This document shows, one piece after another, positions 5,830 to 14,734 of a stretch of DNA of 14,734 nucleotides. The notes beneath the pieces are model-generated. The model was given only the letters and a program-made list of their open reading frames with translations, was not told where the DNA came from and did no database searches. The stretch's first letter is position 1. Every line of letters starts with the position of its first letter. Source of the DNA: JBBPXY01 sp038200435 (GTDB lineage Bacteria; Actinomycetota; Thermoleophilia; Solirubrobacterales; Solirubrobacteraceae); contig JBBPXY010000074.1 of assembly GCA_038200435.1 (NCBI GenBank), positions 1 through 14,734 of the forward strand. Direction: 5' to 3'. The translations under genes were made by a program, and so were the position numbers.

Positions 5830-6535
5830 CACGCGCTGTTTCGAAAAGCCGCGGGTCGTTGGTGATCACCCCGTCCGCGCCAAGGCGCTCGAGCGCGGCG
5901 ATTCGGTCGGCGTCGTCGACCGTCCAGACATACAGCTCACCCCTCGCCGCGGCTACCGCTTGCACGAGCGCGGGCGTCACGAACCGGAAGTGGGACATGA
6001 TCGCGTCGCAGCGGCCGGAACGCAGCTCGGCGGCCGCCAGTCGCGGGAACGCGCGCCGGTAGGCGACAAGCCATCCGTAGACGGGAGCCGAGCGCACCCG
6101 CGGCCCCTGCGTCGGGTCGCTGCGCACGCGCGGCACCGACCATCCGGTGCGCACGCGGGGCTCAGCTACGCGCAGCGCGCGCAGGCTCTGGCGGTACATC
6201 GTGGAGACGAGAGCGCGATCGATCAGGCCGCGCTCGCGCAGCGCCTGCACGACGCGAGCCTCGTACCCGGGAAGCTTGAGATCGACGTCGAGCTCGATCC
6301 CCTCGAACGCCGGCGAGGCGAAGTGGTCCAGCCCTTCTTCGAGGGTCTGCGCCGGCCCCCGTTCGAGCACCGAGTAGTCGTGGGCGAGTACGAGCGGGCC
6401 GGCGGTGTCGCCCGCTCGCTCGGGCAGCACGTCGAACTCGATCATGTCGACACCCACCTCGAGCGCGGCGTCGAAGCTCGCGAGCGTGTTGCCGCGCACG
6501 ATCGCGTCGGCGCCCTTGTGCCCCACGCGCTTCAT
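5807..6535 (-). CDS. Glycerophosphodiester phosphodiesterase (GDPD family)
   Basis: A 242-residue TIM-barrel enzyme that would hydrolyse glycerophosphodiesters to sn-glycerol 3-phosphate and an alcohol. No signal peptide is present, so it should be cytoplasmic. Visible motifs are GHKGADAIVRGNTLASF (His6), VDMIEFDV (Glu33 and Asp35), LVLAHDYS (His52-Asp53), GIELDVDLK (Glu81, Lys87), a late VWTVDD and GADGVITNDP at 219-228. These are the metal-binding and catalytic positions of the family. Two differences from the usual HRG...PENT signature stand out: Lys7 replaces the Arg, and Gly15 replaces the Glu of ENT. The ATG at 6535 overlaps the nei stop (ATGA), so the two are translationally coupled. 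The same frame stays open upstream to 7081, but there it reads nei out of frame and shows no GDPD similarity. Confidence 0.93.
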   Translation of the reverse strand: MKRVGHKGADAIVRGNTLASFDAALEVGVDMIEFDVLPERAGDTAGPLVLAHDYSVLERGPAQTLEEGLDHFASPAFEGIELDVDLKLPGYEARVVQALRERGLIDRALVSTMYRQSLRALRVAEPRVRTGWSVPRVRSDPTQGPRVRSAPVYGWLVAYRRAFPRLAAAELRSGRCDAIMSHFRFVTPALVQAVAAARGELYVWTVDDADRIAALERLGADGVITNDPRLFETARDGSPAGA

Positions 6536-7308
6536 CGCTGGCACTCCGCGCACCAGTAGGTCATCCGATTGTCGTCTCCCTGTCCACGCGAACGAATCTT
6601 CGCGCCGCAGCGCCGGCAGGGCATTCCCGCCCGTCCGTAGGTGTTCTTGAAGCGCGTTTGATTGCCGTCGACGGCCGAGCGCTGCATGCGCGGCCGGGTG
6701 AGGTCGACCAGCCGCAGAGCCTCTTCGTCGCTGATCGTACTGACCGGGCGCCACGGGTCGATCTCTGCCGCCCAGCATGCCTCGACCTTCCAGAGGTTGC
6801 CGATACCGGCGAGGTTGCGCTGATCGAGCAGCGCGTCGCCGATACCGCGAGTGGGATCGTCCCCGCGCAGCCGTCGCAGGTAGCTCGCGGAGTCGAACTC
6901 GGGAGCGAGGATGTCCGGGCCCAGGGCCGAGAGGCGCTGGTCGAAACGCGTGCGCGACTCGGTCAGCAGCTCCAGTACCGGGCCGCCGAACTCCACCACC
7001 TCGTGGCCGCGAGCGCGCAGCACAAGCCACGCCCGGCGCGGCGAGCGGCGCCAGCGCTGTCCCGCGCGGTAGACGCCCCACGACCCCGTCATCCGCAGGT
7101 GCGAGTGGAGCGTGAGGTCGCCTTCGAAGCGCAGGAACAGATGCTTGCCGTGCGCGTCGACCGACGTGACGGCGCGACCGGCGAGGCGTTCGGGCCAGCG
7201 GTCGTGGGTGAAGCGCCGATGCGGGGTCTCGATCTCTTCGGGCGCGTGACCGAGCAACACCGGTCGGATGCGGTTGGCCGCGTAGTGGATCGTGTCGCCC
7301 TCAGGCAT
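6532..7308 (-). CDS. nei: DNA glycosylase/AP lyase of the Fpg/Nei family (endonuclease VIII-like)
   Basis: The 258-residue enzyme begins MPEGDTIHYAANRIRP. After Met removal, Pro2 becomes the catalytic N-terminal proline, with Glu3 next to it. Lys55 (DAHGKHLFL) is the conserved lysine of the N-terminal beta-sandwich, and LHSHLRMTGSW follows. The helix-two-turn-helix signature is DQRNLAGIGNLWKVEACWAA at 162-181. A C-terminal zinc finger uses Cys231, Cys234, Cys253 and Cys256, with Arg248 in NRMTYWC at the DNA-contacting position. It removes oxidised bases, probably pyrimidines, and nicks the abasic site. The MPEGDT start and overall form resemble mycobacterial Nei2, which is encoded beside lhr; here the lhr gene lies about 2.7 kb upstream. 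The ATG at 7308 is the last sensible start and excludes the non-homologous open frame reaching to 8175. Confidence 0.95.
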   Translation of the reverse strand: MPEGDTIHYAANRIRPVLLGHAPEEIETPHRRFTHDRWPERLAGRAVTSVDAHGKHLFLRFEGDLTLHSHLRMTGSWGVYRAGQRWRRSPRRAWLVLRARGHEVVEFGGPVLELLTESRTRFDQRLSALGPDILAPEFDSASYLRRLRGDDPTRGIGDALLDQRNLAGIGNLWKVEACWAAEIDPWRPVSTISDEEALRLVDLTRPRMQRSAVDGNQTRFKNTYGRAGMPCRRCGAKIRSRGQGDDNRMTYWCAECQR

Positions 7309-7346
7309 CGCCCAAGGGTACGAGCGTGCCGGCGCGGCGGCCTTCG

Positions 7347-8138
7347 TCAGCCGGTGAAGCGGGGGCTCTGGTGCGCCGCGGGCAGGCGATGGCGCCGGTG
7401 GCGCGCCGTCTTCGCCGGGACGCACGGCTGGCGAGTGACGACGGTCTCCACGGTTCCGTCGGCGTAGTAGAGGGTCACGGGTGTGCGCCAAAGGCGTGAG
7501 CGCGGGCAGGTCTTCGGCGTTGTCAGGTAGTTGCGACGGTGCGCGCCGTGGCCGGTGCTGATGGCCCGGGTCGTGAGCGACTGCGACAGCAGCGCGGACT
7601 CGTCGGTCGGGCACCCGTCGGGCGGGCTGCCACCGGTGATGCACGTCGGGACCGGTCCGTCGACGGTGCCGTCGCTGCGAAAGAACGTTCGCGCGACCGC
7701 GAACGTCATGCCACCGGACTGCACGATCTCGGCCTGCGCGCGAGGTGCGTTGAAGATCGTCGTGTCGAATCTCGACGTGAAGAGCCCAAGCGTCTTCAGG
7801 TTCGCGAACCCGCTTCCGATGTTGCTCGCGGACGGGCAGGCTGCCTTTCCCTTGTTCTTGAACTCCGAGTCGGTGGCATGGCACTCGGGGCGCACCGTGG
7901 TGTCGATCCTGAGGCCCTTGTTCGCTCGTATTACGAGCCGCCGGAGGGACGGCGGATCGCCCTGCGGATTGTTGGCAGCGTGATAGGTGGCCGCGTAGGT
8001 GAGGGCCGTCGACGTGTTGGTGCGCTTGGTCGAGAGCCTGATGTCGACGGTCTCGTGCGGTCCCGAGCCCGGCAGCGCGCTCGCCGCGGCCGGACACAAC
8101 AGCGCTATCACGAGACCCGCTCCGAACACCTGCCGCAT
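7347..8138 (-). CDS. Secreted protein of unknown function with six mature cysteines
   Basis: The family is not recognised. The 263-residue product has a signal peptide, MRQVFGAGLVIALLCPAAASA, with likely cleavage near residue 21. The mature part has exactly six cysteines (86, 101, 166, 176, 211, 239), which would allow three disulfides outside the cell. Characteristic segments are RPECHATDSEFKNKGKAACP, NIGSGFANLK, CITGGSPPDGC and VTLYYADGTVETVV, with a basic tail (KTARHRRHRL). The body looks beta-rich, and I see no catalytic motif. My impression is that similar exported proteins recur in Thermoleophilia, but I cannot verify this. The ATG at 8138 has GGAG 6 bases upstream (8145-8148). It lies 38 bases before nei and 87 bases after the small membrane-protein gene, so it could be co-transcribed or have its own promoter. 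The 8139-8225 gap shows only a poor promoter match. Confidence 0.82.
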   Translation of the reverse strand: MRQVFGAGLVIALLCPAAASALPGSGPHETVDIRLSTKRTNTSTALTYAATYHAANNPQGDPPSLRRLVIRANKGLRIDTTVRPECHATDSEFKNKGKAACPSASNIGSGFANLKTLGLFTSRFDTTIFNAPRAQAEIVQSGGMTFAVARTFFRSDGTVDGPVPTCITGGSPPDGCPTDESALLSQSLTTRAISTGHGAHRRNYLTTPKTCPRSRLWRTPVTLYYADGTVETVVTRQPCVPAKTARHRRHRLPAAHQSPRFTG

Positions 8139-8225
8139 CTGTAACTCCGCCTTTGAACCGAGAAAACCGAGGCATGGATCGAATCAGCGCTCGGCGCCGC
8201 GCGCAACCTGGTGCCGCAGGACGAG

Positions 8226-8537
8226 CTATCCGAAAGCGCGGCTACGGCGCAGCGCGAGGACGGCGAGACCGCCGGCGAGGAGCGCCAGCAGGGCCGAGAC
8301 AGAGAAGCCTAGCCCCGCGAAGACCCCAGCGGCTGACGCCACGGCGGCCGTCGTCGCGGTCAGGAGCGCCGTGCGGTCGCGCCGCCCGCTGAAGTGCTCG
8401 CGGAGGGCAGTCTCGACGCCCGCCAGACAGCCGAGCGCCAGCGCCACGCCAATCAGCAGCGCGCCGTCGCGTGTGCCCCACTGCGCGAATCCCGCGACAC
8501 CGGCCACGAGGGCGAGCAGCACGGCGGCCGCGCTCAT
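8226..8537 (-). CDS. Small four-helix membrane protein coupled to the permease gene
   Basis: The family is not recognised. The 103-residue product is almost entirely hydrophobic Ala/Leu/Val/Gly and appears to have four membrane helices, at about 3-20, 25-43, 57-77 and 79-96. A short polar loop (REHFSGRRDRT, ~46-56) separates the two pairs, and a basic end (RRSRAFG) follows. Its ATG at 8537 overlaps the stop of the MlaE-type gene (ATGA), so translation should be coupled to that gene and the product may work with the permease or be a small subunit. No charged catalytic residues lie in the helices. A longer open reading in the same frame (to 8912) exists only as a shadow of the permease gene, so I rejected that extension. 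Confidence 0.75.
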   Translation of the reverse strand: MSAAAVLLALVAGVAGFAQWGTRDGALLIGVALALGCLAGVETALREHFSGRRDRTALLTATTAAVASAAGVFAGLGFSVSALLALLAGGLAVLALRRSRAFG

Positions 8538-9321
8538 CCGCCGATTGGTGCTCGTGGGTTGGAGCCCCAGAAGAGCTGCGTGCCGAGCATGCCGATGAGG
8601 TGGATGAGGACGAGGTTCAGCACCATCGACTTGGCGGTAGCGGTGCCCACTCCCACGGGTCCACCCCCGGCGTTGTAGCCGTAGTAACAGCCGACGAGCA
8701 CGATGGCGGTCGCCATGGCCATGCCCTTGATCACGCTGTAGAGCAGGTCGGGTGGGTTCTGGAACATCCAGAAGATGAGGAAGAACCCTCCGCTGGAGAC
8801 GTCGCCGATCTGCTGCACGACCGCCAGGTAGGAGGCGAAGAAACCCGCCCCGATCGAGGCCACGTAGACGAATGGGAGGACCATCCAGGCCGCGAGCAGA
8901 CGCGTTCCGCACAGGAAGACCATCGAGTCGATGCCCATGACCTCGAGTGCGTCGATCTCGTCGGAGATGCGCATCGAGCCGAGCTCGGCGACGATGCCGG
9001 TGCCGACCTTCGCGGCCATCATGTACCCGAAGGAGTATGGGACGAGCTCCCGCAGGTCACACCAGGCGGAGAAGACTCCCGCGTAGGCGGGAGTGCCCTG
9101 CGCCCGCGTGAAGTAGGCGCCCTCGATGCCGCACTCGAGGCCGATGATGAAGACAGCCCGCAGATCACCAGCATCGAAGAGAGGATCAGGATTCCCGACT
9201 GGCGCAGCGCCTCTCCGAAGAACCTGAGCACCCGTCCGCCGTACACCGCTCCGAGCGCCCGCGCGGAGAACCGCACGAGCTCTCCGAAGGCCTCCACCCA
9301 GCTCCGCGATTGCGCAAACAC
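8534..9321 (-). pseudogene. MlaE/YrbE-type ABC lipid transporter permease gene with one apparent frameshift
   Basis: Two overlapping frames together make one MlaE-family permease of about 262 residues, the usual length. The N-terminal 55 codons (from GTG 9321; SRSWVEAFGELVRFSARAL through GILILSSMLVICG) are in one frame. From 9157 leftward the conserved body continues in another: VFIIGLECGIEGAYF, PYSFGYMMAAKVGTGIVAEL, GSMRISDEIDALEVMGID, the late GGGPVGVGTATAKSMVLN and LIGMLGTQLFWG. A single base added at the GGG run (plus strand CCC 9157-9159) joins them. The family moves phospholipids or other lipids with an ATPase and Mce proteins, but none of those partners is in this window. Neither frame alone encodes a whole permease. 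Sequencing or assembly error, recent mutation and programmed slippage are the options; no canonical slippery heptamer is visible. A start at GTG 9297, with GGAG just before it, is also possible. Confidence 0.85.
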
Positions 9322-9355
9322 ATACGGGATCGTATCCGGATACGTTCATGTATGT
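9320..9355. promoter_or_regulatory. 36-bp imperfect dyad, candidate TetR operator
   Basis: A perfect 14-bp palindrome CGTATCCGGATACG (9331-9344) is centred at 9337.5. Outer arms ACATAC (9320-9325) and GTATGT (9350-9355) share exactly the same centre, so 15 of 18 half-site positions are symmetric. It lies between the tetR stop and the permease gene and covers the spacer and -10 region of the promoter there. TetR-family operators are typically such dyads, and the neighbouring repressor is the obvious ligand. Binding is inferred, not shown. Confidence 0.7.
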
Positions 9356-9358
9356 CAA
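9329..9358 (-). promoter_or_regulatory. Promoter of the permease gene (-35 TTGACA, -10 TACGAT)
   Basis: On the minus strand a perfect TTGACA (9353-9358) is followed after 18 bases by TACGAT (9329-9334). Transcription would begin at about 9321-9323, which coincides with the GTG at 9321. The mRNA could therefore be leaderless, or carry a leader of about 24 bases to the GTG at 9297. The 36-bp dyad overlaps this promoter, so repression by steric block is expected. Confidence 0.6.
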
Positions 9359-9362
9359 CGGC

Positions 9363-9970
9363 CTATGGGGCATGCGGCGAGAAGAGCAGGTCGTAGAGCT
9401 CGGGCCAGGCCTCGAGCGGAACGGCTTCGGGATCCACGTAGCGCTGGATGCTCAAGCCGACATCGAGGGCGATCATCGCGGTCGCAATCAGCTTCGGATC
9501 GGCCGGAGGCTCCTTCTCCGACTTGGCGAAAGCCCTGCGGGCGACTTCCGCCGTCAGGTCGCGGTTGCCGCTCCAGAACGTGGCGGCGAGCGACCGCATC
9601 TCGTCGCTGCGTCCGGCCCGCGCGAGCACCTCGAAGAACAGACGGAAGATCAAGCCAGCTTCCGGTTCCGTCTGGTGCCTTGCCAACTCCTCTCCCGTCT
9701 CGCGAATAGTCGGCAGGTGCTCGATGTCGGCCAGGCGCCGTTCGGCCATGCGGCGGTAGTAGGAGTAGATGCGGTCCTGCAGCAGCTCGACGAACAGCTG
9801 CTCCTTGGAGTCGAAGTTCGAGTAGAACGCACCGCGCGTGTAGCCGGCTTCGGCGGTGATGCTCTCGACGCTCGCGCCGTCAAAGCCGTCGCGCAGGAAC
9901 ACCATCTGGGCGGCGTCGATGAGCGCGCTGCGGGTCTGCGCCTGCTTCTCGGCGCGCGTCATGCGCTTGG

Positions 9971-9974
<4 letters not shown>
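9363..9974 (-). CDS. TetR/AcrR-family transcriptional repressor
   Basis: From the ATG at 9974 this gives 203 residues. The N-terminal DNA-binding domain is typical: RSALIDAAQMVFLRDGFDGASVESITAEAGYTRGAFYSNFDSKEQLF (~15-61), where the AEAGYTRGAFYSNF part is the recognition helix region. The C-terminal half (~65-203) is helical and of unknown ligand, with EAGLIFRLFFEVLARAG and a later ALDVGLSIQRYVDPEAVP segment as in acyl- or drug-responsive TetR proteins. The start codon overlaps the lhr stop (ATGA), so it is translated behind lhr. A longer open frame to 10037 lies inside lhr and adds a non-conserved segment. The gene ends only 4 bases before the -35 box of the permease promoter, and a 36-bp dyad lies within that promoter, so the permease gene is its likely target. 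Confidence 0.93.
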
Positions 9975-14398
<4,424 letters not shown>

Positions 14399-14404
14399 GG
14401 CGTT

Positions 14405-14410
14405 CTCTCC
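14405..14410 (-). promoter_or_regulatory. Ribosome-binding site deciding the lhr start
   Basis: GGAGAG on the minus strand lies 6 bases before the ATG at 14398. Together with the PLSAFTPRVRDWF N-terminus, this favours 14398 over the more distant ATG at 14482. The 118-base gap to the upstream glycosylase shows no promoter I trust. Confidence 0.6.
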
Positions 14411-14516
14411 AGGGTACGGCTCGCCGAGGAGCCCAGCTCTGGGAGGGCGCTCGGCGGTTGCGTGCAGCATTGTGTGGGCCATAGGCCATGAAAGGCTGCG
14501 CGGAACGCGTACGGGC

Positions 14517-14734
14517 TCAGGCCGCCGCGAGTTCGCGCGCCCGCCGCAGCACCTCGTCGGTCATCGGCTCGGTGAGCTTTCGGGTGAACGTGTTCTGCTG
14601 GCTCGGGTGGAAGCAGCCGAGCACGGTGATCTCACCTGCTCGGGCTTCGGCGCCGTGCCCGAACTTCGGCCGGGGGCGCCGCGCCGGATCCACCAGGCGC
14701 CACGCCGCATCCCAGCCGAAGCCACCGAGGCAGA
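14517..14734 (-). CDS. udgB: Uracil-DNA glycosylase, family 5 (UdgB-like), C-terminal end only
   Basis: The last 71 codons of a gene entering from the right edge. The translation includes CLGGFGWDAAWRLVDP, KFGHGAEA, then GEITVLGCFHPSQQNTFTRK, LTEPMTDEVLRRARELAAA and a TGA stop at 14517-14519. The HPSQQNTFT-x-LTEPM segment is the C-terminal active-site motif of UdgB-type (family 5) enzymes, which remove uracil and other deaminated bases from DNA. The N-terminal part, with the iron-sulfur cysteines and the first catalytic motif, is outside the window. The gene lies 118 bases upstream of lhr on the same strand, and a Nei glycosylase is encoded further downstream, giving a repair theme. This stretch is too short to appear as a full open frame, but its reading is unambiguous. 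Confidence 0.9.
   Translation of the reverse strand, partial: CLGGFGWDAAWRLVDPARRPRPKFGHGAEARAGEITVLGCFHPSQQNTFTRKLTEPMTDEVLRRARELAAA

Noticed and set aside
6536..7081. N-terminal extension of the GDPD frame upstream of 6535
   Set aside because: This part reads the nei gene out of frame; the ATG at 6535 with the ATGA joint gives a complete GDPD.
8139..8225. Promoter for the six-Cys protein (TTGCGC, 17 bases, TTCGAT)
   Set aside because: Only three of six -10 positions match and nothing else supports it.
9150..9170. Programmed -1 frameshifting in the permease gene
   Set aside because: The joint TGC GGG CTG is not a slippery heptamer, re-pairing after a -1 slip would be poor, and no stimulatory hairpin was evident; a missing base is simpler.

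Overview
The window is GC-rich bacterial DNA, and every gene I can support lies on the minus strand. Gene content suggests a high-GC actinobacterium, most likely of the Thermoleophilia (Solirubrobacterales/Gaiellales). The evidence is two CIRCE elements at groES, UDG/Lhr/Nei-type repair genes of actinobacterial form, DUF4333 and DUF4349 surface proteins, and a YrbE/MlaE-like permease. The class assignment is inference from protein style, not from a search.

Layout in transcription order (right to left): (a) 14734-14517, the C-terminal end of a family-5 uracil-DNA glycosylase. (b) 14398-9971, a full-length Lhr helicase. (c) 9974-8226, a TetR repressor coupled to lhr by an ATGA overlap, then an MlaE/YrbE-type permease gene with a one-base frameshift, then a coupled 103-residue membrane protein. 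A TTGACA promoter and a 36-bp dyad lie between tetR and the permease gene. (d) 8138-7347, a secreted protein of unknown function with six cysteines. (e) 7308-4101, a tightly overlapping row: Nei/Fpg glycosylase, glycerophosphodiester phosphodiesterase, ECF sigma factor, and a two-helix DUF4349 membrane protein that looks like the sigma factor's partner. (f) 4001-865, a second compact operon: DUF4333 lipoprotein, Crp/Fnr regulator, Nudix hydrolase, ASCH protein and a secreted seven-bladed propeller. (g) 798-1, the heat-shock operon groES-groEL, with a recognisable promoter flanked by two CIRCE operators; groEL runs off the left edge.

Two themes stand out. First, base-excision repair: UDG, Lhr and Nei occur together, as lhr and nei do in mycobacteria, but here a tetR-permease cassette and a secreted protein separate lhr from nei. 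Second, envelope sensing: sigma/DUF4349, TetR/MlaE, lipoprotein/Crp and several exported proteins. I see no convincing novel defence or mobile system, no CRISPR array, no insertion sequence and no tRNA or rRNA gene. The most useful leads are the TetR operator with a possibly leaderless permease transcript, the permease frameshift, and the sigma/DUF4349 pair. No gene-free stretch exceeds about 205 bases.
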